Shown one piece after another: positions 6,376-13,411 of a stretch of DNA of 23,224 bases. Within the stretch, counting starts at the first letter, position 1, and each line of letters begins with the position of its first letter. The translations under genes and the position numbers were made by a program. Origin of the DNA: a virus; the IMG/VR virus record IMGVR_UViG_3300031857_001447, positions 1-23,224 of that record; one strand, written 5' to 3'. Below the pieces are notes generated by a model that did not search any database, was not told where the DNA came from, and saw nothing but the letters and a program-made list of their open reading frames with translations.

Positions 6376-7083
6376 ATGATTGATATTAACAACACCCTAG
6401 ATTTAATTAAGTTAAAGTTTTATAACGAATGGCTTTATACTGCCCATCTATACGATGAAGGGGATGCACAATTCCACAAGCAGTTAACAACTCAAATGGT
6501 TTCAACATATGTTGACCCATTGAATTTACCCAAAGATGCATTGATATTAGATATGGGATGCGGCCCTGGCTACTTCCTAGACGAAATGAAATCTCGAGGG
6601 TATACTAACTTGGTTGGGGTAACTCTAAGTCCAGCCGACACTAAAATTTGTACAGATAAAGGTCACGTTGTAAAGAATTACGATATGTCGTTTATTCCTC
6701 AAATTGATGGCTACTATGATGAAAGTGTAGACTTTATATGGTCTAGGCATTCGTTAGAGCATAGTCCATACCCTATCATTACTTTAGCTGAATACAATCG
6801 ACTATTGAAATTAAAGGGAAGAATGTATGTTGAAGTTCCCGCCCCCGACCTAGAACGCAGACATGAATACAATAGTAACCATTACAGCGTACTAGGAGTA
6901 AAGCAATGGGATGCATTGCTAACTAGAGCAGGATTCAACGTAGATATTTGTAACACTATTGATTTTGATATTGAACTGCCAAAAGATATGAGTAAATCGG
7001 GTCCAGAGGATGAAAGAATTACAATGAAAGAAAAATTCTTTATACTGATGACAACTAAACAATGTCCTCTTGATATTAAATAA
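6376..7083 (+). CDS. Class I SAM-dependent methyltransferase
   Basis: A 235-residue cytoplasmic enzyme with the Rossmann-type methyltransferase fold. Motif I is LDMGCGPGYF at 58-67 and binds S-adenosylmethionine. Residues 78-86 (NLVGVTLSP) form the second strand, where an acidic ribose ligand is usual but Thr/Leu are seen. VDFIWSRHSLEH at 118-129 is the strand-4 motif of the Methyltransf_11/23 group. GRMYVEVPAP at 148-157 is strand 5. There is no DNA-target motif such as DPPY, so a base methyltransferase is less likely than a small-molecule, lipid or sugar methyltransferase. The substrate is unknown. It sits between virion genes and the homing endonuclease. Confidence 0.85.
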   Translation: MIDINNTLDLIKLKFYNEWLYTAHLYDEGDAQFHKQLTTQMVSTYVDPLNLPKDALILDMGCGPGYFLDEMKSRGYTNLVGVTLSPADTKICTDKGHVVKNYDMSFIPQIDGYYDESVDFIWSRHSLEHSPYPIITLAEYNRLLKLKGRMYVEVPAPDLERRHEYNSNHYSVLGVKQWDALLTRAGFNVDICNTIDFDIELPKDMSKSGPEDERITMKEKFFILMTTKQCPLDIK

Positions 7084-7088
7084 AATGT

Positions 7089-7096
7089 GATAAATA
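7089..7096 (+). promoter_or_regulatory. Late-like promoter box of the homing endonuclease gene
   Basis: GATAAATA lies 61 nt before ATG 7158. A 10-bp interrupted hairpin (7102-7131) starts just downstream, so transcripts from this box would begin at or inside the foot of the hairpin. Confidence 0.5.
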
Positions 7097-7101
7097 ATAG
7101 T

Positions 7102-7131
7102 GTAGTTCACGGAAGTGGAATTCCCAACTAC
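7102..7131 (+). promoter_or_regulatory. Hairpin in the homing endonuclease leader
   Basis: GTAGTT (7102-7107) pairs with AACTAC (7126-7131), and GGAA (7111-7114) pairs with TTCC (7121-7124), separated by a 3/1 internal loop and a 6-nt terminal loop. It lies between a late-like box and the GAGGAG ribosome binding site (7144-7149). The site itself is not inside the stem. Confidence 0.45.
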
Positions 7132-7157
7132 TCTAATGCTAGTGAGGAGCAATCAGC

Positions 7158-7721
7158 ATGATTATTTATTCGAAAACAACTTTGCCATCAGGATATTACG
7201 TTTATGCGTATGTACGTTCTGATGGTAAACCTTATTACATTGGTAAGGGAATCGGTTCTAGGGCTTGGAGTCATAGGAAACGTGAGCGCATTCACCAACC
7301 TACCGATCACTCTCGAATCATAATATGTGAATCGAATCTTTCAGAAATAGGCGCATTGGCATTAGAAAGAAAACTAATCCGTATTTGGGGAAGAAAAGAC
7401 CTGGGTGAGGGTATTCTACAAAATAGGTCCGATGGCGGAGAAGGAGTAAGTTCAGGAGAACGTCATCCTAATTATGGCAAAAAATTTACTAATACTGTTA
7501 GAAATAAGGGGAACAGTTCTATTGCTGGCTCAATAGCTAAAAGAGGGGAAAGTAACCCCATGTTTAATAAAAAACACAAAGATAGTACAAAAAAGATACT
7601 AAGTGACATACACATGGGTAAGGTTTGGAAAAAAGAAATTTGCAAACATTGTGGTAAAATAGTTTCTATTGGTAATTTCAAACGTTGGCATGATGTCAAT
7701 TGTAAATTTAAAACTAAATAA
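7158..7721 (+). CDS. GIY-YIG homing endonuclease, free-standing (Seg-like)
   Basis: A 187-residue DNA endonuclease. The N-terminal GIY-YIG nuclease domain (about 12-92) shows YVYAYVR, then PYYIGKG at 25-31, conserved Arg35, Glu70 in ALALERKLI, and Asn89 before the RSDGGEG end motif. These match the catalytic set of I-TevI. The middle holds two NUMOD3-like DNA-binding segments: [11 protein letters not shown] at 100-110 and [12 protein letters not shown] at 129-140. The C-terminus has a zinc-finger pattern, Cys162-x2-Cys165-x12-His178-x3-Cys182. Both flanking genes are intact, so this is a free-standing element rather than intron-encoded. It probably spreads by cutting phages that lack it. A strong GAGGAG ribosome binding site sets the start. 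Confidence 0.93.
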   Translation: MIIYSKTTLPSGYYVYAYVRSDGKPYYIGKGIGSRAWSHRKRERIHQPTDHSRIIICESNLSEIGALALERKLIRIWGRKDLGEGILQNRSDGGEGVSSGERHPNYGKKFTNTVRNKGNSSIAGSIAKRGESNPMFNKKHKDSTKKILSDIHMGKVWKKEICKHCGKIVSIGNFKRWHDVNCKFKTK

Positions 7722-7724
7722 TAG

Positions 7725-8000
7725 ATGACCTTTGATGTATGGAAACAAGCTAAAATACAGAACGGTCTTGAACAACTCAAGACCGTTCCTACACGTCAGG
7801 AAAATCTTGATATTACACTAGATGATTTAAGGAGATTGAGTGGAGTAACTCAACAAGTTATCGGTGAAGAATCTAATATAAGCATTACCGGGAATGAAAA
7901 GGGCGAGCTAATGAAAAAACATAACATCAAGCCCGGTACCGATGAATGGTTTAAACTATGGTTTAGTAGACCGTATCTAACGGGTGAAAAGCCAGTATAA
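7725..8000 (+). CDS. Small protein in the small-terminase position
   Basis: A 91-residue protein immediately before the large terminase. In T4 the gene before 17 is 16, the small terminase subunit, which selects and regulates DNA for packaging. The sequence has helical stretches (LDITLDDLRRLSGVTQQVIG) and a conserved-looking C-terminus, NIKPGTDEWFKLWFSRPYL. At 91 residues it is well short of T4 gp16 (164), and I see no clear helix-turn-helix. Small terminase is therefore a positional guess only. The start has no Shine-Dalgarno, and a TAAATA box lies 4 nt upstream. The coding sequence contains a perfect 12-bp inverted repeat at 7760-7788. Confidence 0.65.
   Translation: MTFDVWKQAKIQNGLEQLKTVPTRQENLDITLDDLRRLSGVTQQVIGEESNISITGNEKGELMKKHNIKPGTDEWFKLWFSRPYLTGEKPV
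7760..7788 (+). repeat. Perfect 12-bp inverted repeat inside the 7725 gene
   Basis: GAACGGTCTTGA (7760-7771) and TCAAGACCGTTC (7777-7788) are exact reverse complements with a 5-nt loop (ACAAC). No T-run follows, so it is not a standard terminator. It lies near the start of a coding region, where such a stable stem is uncommon. Confidence 0.85.
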
Positions 8001-8020
8001 AAATAAGACAAAGTAATTAG

Positions 8021-8034
8021 ACTGTAAATACAGT
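8021..8034 (+). repeat. Dyad around a TAAATA box at the terminase start
   Basis: ACTGTA-AA-TACAGT is a 6-bp-arm inverted repeat that ends at the base before ATG 8035 and includes GTAAATA. No Shine-Dalgarno precedes this start. It could be an operator, a promoter element or an accident of A+T-rich sequence. Confidence 0.5.
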
Positions 8035-9582
8035 ATGGCAAACACACCCACCCTCGTCAAAAATCCTTACGTCAAAACAAAATTCAAAGACGAAACGGAA
8101 CTGACTGACTTTATCAAATGCTGTGATCCGGAAACAGGTTATCTATACTTTATGGATAACTTCTTTATGATTCAACACCCGACTAAGGGAAGCATGGTCT
8201 ATCATCCTTGGGAATATCAAAAACGATTAATCAACACCTATCATAACTATCGTTATTCAATCAGCTTGATGCCTCGACAGTCAGGTAAATCTACATCGGC
8301 AGCAGGTTATTTGTTATGGTATGCAATGTTTGTACCAGACAGCACGATTCTTATTGCGGCGCACAAATATACAGGTGCTCAGGAGATTATGCAACGTATA
8401 CGTTATGCATATGAAAACTGCCCCGATCATATTAAAGCAGGTGTAACAACATATAACAAAGGCTCACTAGACTTTGAGAACGGATCTCGTATTGTAAGTG
8501 CAACAACTACTGAAAATACAGGTCGTGGTATGTCTATTACATTGTTGTATCTGGATGAGTTTGCATTCGTTCGACCAAGTATCGCTAAAGAATTCTGGAC
8601 AGCTATCACCCCTACATTGTCAACTGGTGGTAAAGCTATTATCACAAGCACACCAAACAGTGATGAGGATCAGTTTGCGTTCATCTGGAAGGGTGCTAAT
8701 AAAACTGAAGATGCTTATGGTAACAAAACTGAAGTTGGAGTAAACGGATTCAGAGCATACCGAGCTTACTATACTGAACAGCCAGGGCGTGACGACCAGT
8801 GGGCAAATGAAATGAGAGCACAATTAGGTGATGATCGTTTCCGTCGAGAGATTGGTTGTGAGTTCATTATTGCTGATGAAACACTTATTAACCCTAGCAC
8901 ATTAATTGACATGGAAGGAACTGAACCTACTTTCCGTCAAGGACAGATACGATGGTACAAGACACCTAAAAAAGGTAACATATATGCAATTGGTTTAGAT
9001 CCCAGTTTAGGTACAGGTGGAGATCCATCAGCTATTCAGATTTTTGAAGCTAATACTACTACCCAAGTAGGTGAATGGAAACACAATAAAACTGACATTC
9101 CTACTCAAGTAAAATTGTTAGTTCAAATAGCCAAATACATTGTTGAGTGTACAGGAGAACCTAATAACATCTACTATTCAGTAGAGACAAACTCAATAGG
9201 TGAAGCGGCATTAGTTTCTATTGCTGAGTTTGGTGAGTCTAACATACCCGGAACGTTCATGGGAGAGAACGGGAAGAAGCGCAAAGGATTCAACACCACT
9301 AACAAGAGTAAATTAGCGGCTTGTGCTAAGTTCAAAACACTAGTTGAGTCTAAGAAAATGACTATAAATAGTCATAGTCTTATAACTGAATTAAAAAGTT
9401 TTATTGCAGCCGGTGGCAGTTTTCAAGCTAAGATTGGTGACACTGATGACTTGGTTATGGCTAGTCTATTAATAGTGCGTATTTTACAGCAGTTAAGTGA
9501 ATACCATTCTAATTTAGATTCATATATGCGTGACCATGAAGAATTTATAGCTCCATTACCCTTCTTTGCGGTAATGGGTTAA
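8035..9582 (+). CDS. 17: Terminase large subunit (T4 gp17 family)
   Basis: A 515-residue DNA packaging motor and headful nuclease that docks on the portal. The N-terminal ATPase has MPRQSGKST (Walker A, 79-87, Lys85), LLYLDE (Walker B 170-175, catalytic Glu175) and the coupling motif TSTPNS (204-209). The C-terminal RNase H-fold nuclease has AIGLDPSLGTGGDPSA with Asp322, YSVETN with Glu384, and GDTDDLVMA with Asp471/Asp472. T4 gp17 has 610 residues, so this copy is shorter but has every catalytic element. It follows the small gene at 7725 and precedes an 859-residue unknown, whereas T4 has the tail sheath gene there. Confidence 0.97.
   Translation: MANTPTLVKNPYVKTKFKDETELTDFIKCCDPETGYLYFMDNFFMIQHPTKGSMVYHPWEYQKRLINTYHNYRYSISLMPRQSGKSTSAAGYLLWYAMFVPDSTILIAAHKYTGAQEIMQRIRYAYENCPDHIKAGVTTYNKGSLDFENGSRIVSATTTENTGRGMSITLLYLDEFAFVRPSIAKEFWTAITPTLSTGGKAIITSTPNSDEDQFAFIWKGANKTEDAYGNKTEVGVNGFRAYRAYYTEQPGRDDQWANEMRAQLGDDRFRREIGCEFIIADETLINPSTLIDMEGTEPTFRQGQIRWYKTPKKGNIYAIGLDPSLGTGGDPSAIQIFEANTTTQVGEWKHNKTDIPTQVKLLVQIAKYIVECTGEPNNIYYSVETNSIGEAALVSIAEFGESNIPGTFMGENGKKRKGFNTTNKSKLAACAKFKTLVESKKMTINSHSLITELKSFIAAGGSFQAKIGDTDDLVMASLLIVRILQQLSEYHSNLDSYMRDHEEFIAPLPFFAVMG
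9358..9375 (+). repeat. Perfect 18-bp dyad with TATAAATA core inside the terminase gene
   Basis: ATGACTAT-AA-ATAGTCAT has 8-bp arms, and the centre contains TATAAATA, an exact T4 late promoter element. It lies 233 nt before the next gene and may be an internal late promoter or a chance palindrome. Confidence 0.5.
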
Positions 9583-9592
9583 CTAGAATAGT

Positions 9593-9600
9593 GATAAATA
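9593..9600 (+). promoter_or_regulatory. Late-like box before the 859-residue protein gene
   Basis: GATAAATA ends 7 nt before ATG 9608, and no Shine-Dalgarno lies between. A T4-type late start would fall about 2 nt before the ATG, giving a nearly leaderless mRNA. Confidence 0.45.
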
Positions 9601-9607
9601 GTTTATT

Positions 9608-12187
9608 ATGTCAAAAAAACAAGAAGCCCTAAGGGCAGAATTACACAAAGTACTTAACAGGGGCGGTCGCTCTATTATTAATAGAGCCAGTGACAGCAAA
9701 GTAGTTCCTGTACCAGAAAAAGCAGATGTATTTGAATTTGACTTTACTAAAGAAGGTAAGACCTATGGTAAAGTATTTGTATCTATCGATGGATTACGTC
9801 AATTAATAGTATATTTTGATGACGCCGTTTCCGGTAGCCCTAAAAACGGATCAACTGATAGCGAGTCATGGGAACAACTAATTAAGACATTAAAGAGATT
9901 TTCTATGATGAAACAACTTAGTTTTAAACTAGATAATATAGATAATTTGGAAAATGATATGGCAAAAAGAGAACACACTAAACGTGAAGAACAGATGTAT
10001 GAAGGTTATCATGCTCAAGGTAAAAAAGCTAGCTATAGCGACAATGTACCTACAACTAAGATAATCATTAAACATAAAAGAGAAATGCAAGAGGGTGAGC
10101 AACGTTTCCGCCAGATTGATAAAATCTTTATTGAAAACGCAATTGGTGAAAGAATGTTAGCCCCTACTGACAGACCAGGCTTAGCACGTGTATTTGCAAG
10201 GCACGTGGCTGAAGGTGGTAAAGCTAACGATGACCGTTGGAATCATATTTCTAGTTTATGTGAAGAATATAAACAGATGGCAGGATTTGTTCGTGCTACA
10301 CGTAGCGGACAATTCAATGAATCTGCACAGCAGTTAGTCAGTGAAGGTATTAATCACTATCAAAAACTACGTGAGTGTTTGGGTAAAATGTCAGGTCAAC
10401 GTGGATACAATGCGTACTTTGAAAGCTATACACCTGCATTGATGGAAGATGAAGAACAAGTAGACCTAAGTGAAATGTTTATGTCTAGTAGTTTGGATCC
10501 ACGTATCGAAAGCGTAATGCCAATACTACGCAAGTTGAGTAAAAATATCACAGAAACTTCTGATATGGCGGAGACTATTGCATTAGAAGCATGGGCAGAT
10601 GATATTATTGGTACGCATAAAGGTGGAACTACCACACATAAAGATGGTGTAACTAGACACAAAGCTGGCCCTGGAGTATACGGTGGCAGTGAACCTGAAG
10701 AAGATCCTGACACTGAGTTAGATAAAAATTATATTAACAAAACTGAAAAAGAAATTGGTGTCAAGTGGCCTAGAGAAAAGAAATTTCAGGGTGGTATCAA
10801 AGTAGATGAAGTTGAATCATCTACAAGTGGCAAGCCTAGTAGACAAGATGTTGCAAAAAAGATGCATGGTATTCTAAGTAAGAGTGTCAATAAGAGTAAT
10901 ATGGCAAGAGTGAAAACTCAACAAGCAGTTGGAAGCCGTGTTGCTGATATTGGCGCAGGTGGCAAAGAGTATAATGTTAAAACTGATGCGGCATGGGATA
11001 AACAACAAGGCGTGACGGAAGATTCATTTGACAATCCTGTATCCAATGCTATTACACGTAGAATCTTAATGCAACGTTCAGATTTGTTAGCCAAATACGG
11101 TCCAGAAAAAGTAACAGCCGCTATTGACGATGTAGCTGACTTTGTAGGTGATACAGATGAAATTGGCAGCAGTGATGTTAGTGGTTGGGTCAAACAAGTT
11201 GAAAAATCATTAGCTGGCATGGGCGAAAGCGAAACAAACGAAGGTGTATTAGATGCTGTGAGAAATAAAATGCAATCTGGTTCTATGCTAGACCGTGTTC
11301 GCTCTGGTGCATATAAGAAACCGGCAGCTCCAGTTGCACAGGCAGCACCAACTGCACCTGCAGCCGCACCTCCCCCGGGCTACGATACAGAGACAGGTAA
11401 ACCATTGCCTCCCGAAGCTAGATTTGATCCAAACACTGGCAAACCACTTCCAGGATTATCTCCGGCAGCACCGGTTGCAACTCGTCCACCTTTGCCATCA
11501 GCACAAGCGGCGGCAACGCCTCGTCCACCTGCTACAGCAACACCAACTGCTCCTCAACCAGCAATGGGCCCGACTGAGTTACCACCTGATTGGAAATTTG
11601 GTCAAGCTATCCCTAGGTCAGTATGGAAAGCGGGTGATGATCCTAACAAGAATCCAAACAACCCTATCATTGTGACAATGGTTAAAACTAGAGATGCATT
11701 AGTTAAACAAGGTCGAGGTAACCCAGACGAAATACAACATAGCATTACTAGAGCAAATAGAGGTCAAGAATTCAACACGTATGGTATGACCGGGTACGTA
11801 GATGAAAGTAAAAACGTATTAGAAGGACTTAGCAGTAACCAACGTTCACGATTGGATGATTTAATTAGTCAATATAGAGATGCTACTGATCCAATGGGTT
11901 ATGATGATGATGCACCTGATCCAGATGAAGTAATCAATCAAATACGACAAGAGTTTGGTGATAAGATTGCTGATACGTTAGAACAAGGTCCTAGCTCGCA
12001 CTTCACAAGAAATAATCATAGCATAGGTAATGACCCATTAGATTCGTATGGTTCTACTAACCGAATTACAAAGTTAGGTAAAGTCAATAAACAAGATATA
12101 TCGGCTCTTAAAAATAGAATTAAACAAAGAGATGTAACAGAAGGTCAAAAAGACCTAGACGCTATCAAACGTTTATTGGGTAAATAA
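9608..12187 (+). CDS. Large modular phage protein, unknown function, possibly virion-associated
   Basis: An 859-residue protein. Residues 1-335 form a mostly alpha/beta and helical region (for example RPGLARVFARHVAEGG at 189-204). About 335-465 is hydrophilic and probably disordered. About 473-535 is a compact helical module starting DSFDNPVSNAITRRILMQR. About 570-657 is a Pro/Ala-rich linker with two copies of [YF]D-x-x-TGKPLP (592-601 and 606-615). About 658-730 is a further small domain, and 738-859 a helical C-terminus. Segments of the form V-[TD]-E-[DGS] separate modules, notably QGVTED at 467-472 and DVTEGQ at 842-847. It follows the terminase, so a packaged or head/tail-associated protein is possible. 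No catalytic motif or confident family was recognised. Confidence 0.8.
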   Translation: MSKKQEALRAELHKVLNRGGRSIINRASDSKVVPVPEKADVFEFDFTKEGKTYGKVFVSIDGLRQLIVYFDDAVSGSPKNGSTDSESWEQLIKTLKRFSMMKQLSFKLDNIDNLENDMAKREHTKREEQMYEGYHAQGKKASYSDNVPTTKIIIKHKREMQEGEQRFRQIDKIFIENAIGERMLAPTDRPGLARVFARHVAEGGKANDDRWNHISSLCEEYKQMAGFVRATRSGQFNESAQQLVSEGINHYQKLRECLGKMSGQRGYNAYFESYTPALMEDEEQVDLSEMFMSSSLDPRIESVMPILRKLSKNITETSDMAETIALEAWADDIIGTHKGGTTTHKDGVTRHKAGPGVYGGSEPEEDPDTELDKNYINKTEKEIGVKWPREKKFQGGIKVDEVESSTSGKPSRQDVAKKMHGILSKSVNKSNMARVKTQQAVGSRVADIGAGGKEYNVKTDAAWDKQQGVTEDSFDNPVSNAITRRILMQRSDLLAKYGPEKVTAAIDDVADFVGDTDEIGSSDVSGWVKQVEKSLAGMGESETNEGVLDAVRNKMQSGSMLDRVRSGAYKKPAAPVAQAAPTAPAAAPPPGYDTETGKPLPPEARFDPNTGKPLPGLSPAAPVATRPPLPSAQAAATPRPPATATPTAPQPAMGPTELPPDWKFGQAIPRSVWKAGDDPNKNPNNPIIVTMVKTRDALVKQGRGNPDEIQHSITRANRGQEFNTYGMTGYVDESKNVLEGLSSNQRSRLDDLISQYRDATDPMGYDDDAPDPDEVINQIRQEFGDKIADTLEQGPSSHFTRNNHSIGNDPLDSYGSTNRITKLGKVNKQDISALKNRIKQRDVTEGQKDLDAIKRLLGK

Positions 12188-12195
12188 GTTCTCAA

Positions 12196-12220
12196 TAACC
12201 TCACTTAAAAGGTGAGGTTA
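12196..12220 (+). terminator. Stem-loop after the 859-residue gene
   Basis: TAACCTCAC (12196-12204) pairs perfectly with GTGAGGTTA (12212-12220) across a 7-nt loop. The 9-bp stem begins 9 nt after the stop codon. It lacks the T-run of an intrinsic terminator, so it could instead be a 3' stabilising structure. Confidence 0.5.
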
Positions 12221-12231
12221 GCCACATCCGG

Positions 12232-12239
12232 CATAAATA
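12232..12239 (+). promoter_or_regulatory. Late-like box upstream of gp32
   Basis: CATAAATA lies immediately before a sigma70-like promoter (12243-12270). Together they could give gp32 both early and late transcription, as in T4, where gene 32 has several promoters. Confidence 0.45.
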
Positions 12240-12242
12240 CTA

Positions 12243-12270
12243 TTGACATGAGAGAAAAGTATGTTATACT
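12243..12270 (+). promoter_or_regulatory. Sigma70-like promoter of gp32
   Basis: TTGACA (12243-12248) and TATACT (12265-12270) are separated by 16 bp. The predicted start is near 12277, giving a leader of about 70 nt that contains two hairpins before the gp32 ATG. Confidence 0.75.
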
Positions 12271-12283
12271 CTATCTTGTGTTA

Positions 12284-12327
12284 GTTGCTTCATGGTGAAG
12301 CGGCGACAATAAAACAGACTCCAAGTC
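12284..12327 (+). promoter_or_regulatory. Structured leader of gp32 mRNA, candidate autoregulatory operator
   Basis: Stem 1 pairs GTTGCTTCA (12284-12292) with TGAAGCGGC (12296-12304): 9 bp including two G-U pairs, loop UGG. Stem 2 pairs GACT (12317-12320) with AGTC (12324-12327), loop CCA. The two loops are complementary, so a kissing or pseudoknot fold is possible. An A-rich stretch and the AAGGA ribosome binding site (12336-12340) follow. T4 gp32 represses its own translation by nucleating on a leader pseudoknot. A similar role here is inferred from position only. Confidence 0.45.
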
Positions 12328-12348
12328 AATGAAATAAGGAAATTTATT

Positions 12349-13365
12349 ATGGCATCTTTAGCAGAAATTCGTGCTCGTATCTCAGCACAAGAAAACAAAT
12401 CAAACAATACTGGGTCTACCCAGCAACCAGACAACTCAGTCTACCCCCACTGGAATATGGATGAAGGCACAACTGCTTCTCTACGTATCCTACCTGATGG
12501 TAACCAGAGTAACACATTCTTCTGGGTTGAAAAACAAATCATCAAACTACCATTCAATGGCGTAAAAGGTCGTCCTGAAATGAAGCAAGTAATCATACAG
12601 ATTCCTTGTGTAGAAATGTACAATGATGGTTCAGTCTGCCCTATTTTGGCAGAAGTTCGTCCTTGGTACAAGGATGAGACATTGAAAGAAATGGCTAACA
12701 AATATTGGAAGAAACGTAGTTATCTATTCCAAGGGTTTGTTCGTCAAAACCCAATTGGTGAAGACAAGCAACCTGCGAATCCAATTCGTAGATTTGTTAT
12801 CTCTCCACAAATCTTCACAGTTATTAAGTCTAGCTTAATGGATCCTGAAATGGAAGAATTGCCAACTGATTATATGCGTGGTCTTGATTTTAATATTAAG
12901 AAAACAACTAAAGGGGGTTATGCTGATTACTCAACTTCAACATGGGCTCGTAAAGAATCTGCGTTGACAGAGGCAGAAGCGGCAGCAATTCAAAGTTTTG
13001 GATTACACAACTTATCTGACTTCTTGCCTAAGAAGCCCGGTGAAGCGGAACTCCGCATTATGAAAGAAATGTTTGAAGCATCAGTTGATGGTCAACCTTT
13101 TGACAACGAACGTTGGGGAGCATACTATCGTCCATATGGATTGGAAGCACCTGCAGGAGCGACAGCGGAAAAAACAACAGCGTCTATTGCAACTAGCGCA
13201 CCCGCAACAGCACCCGTAGCAGAGTCTGCACCATGGGAAGATGAAGTTAGCAAAGCTGAAGCATCATTTAGTGAACCAATCGTAGTTCCTAAAGCAACTC
13301 CTAGTACTGATAAAGCACAGGACATTCTAGCAATGATCCGTGCTCGTCAAACCAAGCCTGCTTAA
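12349..13365 (+). CDS. 32: Single-stranded DNA-binding protein (T4 gp32 family)
   Basis: A 338-residue protein that coats single-stranded DNA during replication, recombination and repair. Residues about 30-260 form the gp32-type OB-fold core (SVYPHWNMDEG, then ASLRILPDGN and FFWVEKQ, and later PIRRFVISPQIF). The core is followed by an Ala/Pro/Thr-rich linker (265-325). T4 gp32 binds zinc with His64-x12-Cys77-x9-Cys87-x2-Cys90. Here the same spacing gives Gly74-x12-Cys87-x9-Cys97-x2-Leu100, so two ligands are missing. The T4 C-terminus is strongly acidic and recruits partners. Here the acidic patch is short (PWEDEVSKAE near 295-304) and the end is basic (ILAMIRARQTKPA). A good ribosome binding site lies 8 nt before the ATG. 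Confidence 0.88.
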   Translation: MASLAEIRARISAQENKSNNTGSTQQPDNSVYPHWNMDEGTTASLRILPDGNQSNTFFWVEKQIIKLPFNGVKGRPEMKQVIIQIPCVEMYNDGSVCPILAEVRPWYKDETLKEMANKYWKKRSYLFQGFVRQNPIGEDKQPANPIRRFVISPQIFTVIKSSLMDPEMEELPTDYMRGLDFNIKKTTKGGYADYSTSTWARKESALTEAEAAAIQSFGLHNLSDFLPKKPGEAELRIMKEMFEASVDGQPFDNERWGAYYRPYGLEAPAGATAEKTTASIATSAPATAPVAESAPWEDEVSKAEASFSEPIVVPKATPSTDKAQDILAMIRARQTKPA

Positions 13366-13372
13366 TTGAAAT

Positions 13373-13394
13373 AGAGAACGGGAAACCGTTCTCT
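13373..13394 (+). terminator. GNRA-tetraloop hairpin between gp32 and the 13412 gene
   Basis: AGAGAACGG (13373-13381) pairs with CCGTTCTCT (13386-13394) around a GAAA tetraloop. There is no T-run. It sits just after the gp32 stop and before the AAGGAG site of the next gene, so it may mark an RNA processing or 3'-end stability point that adjusts gp32 against downstream expression. Confidence 0.55.
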
Positions 13395-13411
13395 CTATTA
13401 AGGAGAAATAT

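Noticed and set aside
6919-7152. - strand open frame over the methyltransferase 3' end
   Set aside because: It is antisense to a well-supported enzyme, has no ribosome binding site and gives no recognisable protein. The same applies to the other antisense frames over gp32, uvsX, terminase and the HARP-like gene.
7158-7721. Homing endonuclease as part of an intron splitting one gene
   Set aside because: The flanking methyltransferase and 91-residue gene are each complete and unrelated, so it is a free-standing element.
7725-8000. Calling the 91-residue protein gp16 small terminase outright
   Set aside because: Only position supports it. It is much shorter than T4 gp16 and no clear DNA-binding helix pattern was seen, so the call is left open.
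11295-11675. 126-residue open frame overlapping the 859-residue gene
   Set aside because: It is a frame-shifted shadow of the Pro/Ala-rich linker (His/Gln/Leu-rich low-complexity translation), with no ribosome binding site.
12281-12340. tRNA-like sequence in the gp32 leader (hairpin with GG in the loop followed by CTCCAAG, like an anticodon loop)
   Set aside because: The would-be anticodon stem pairs only partly, no T-arm (GTTCRA) follows, and no acceptor stem closes the structure. The hairpins are better explained as mRNA leader structure.
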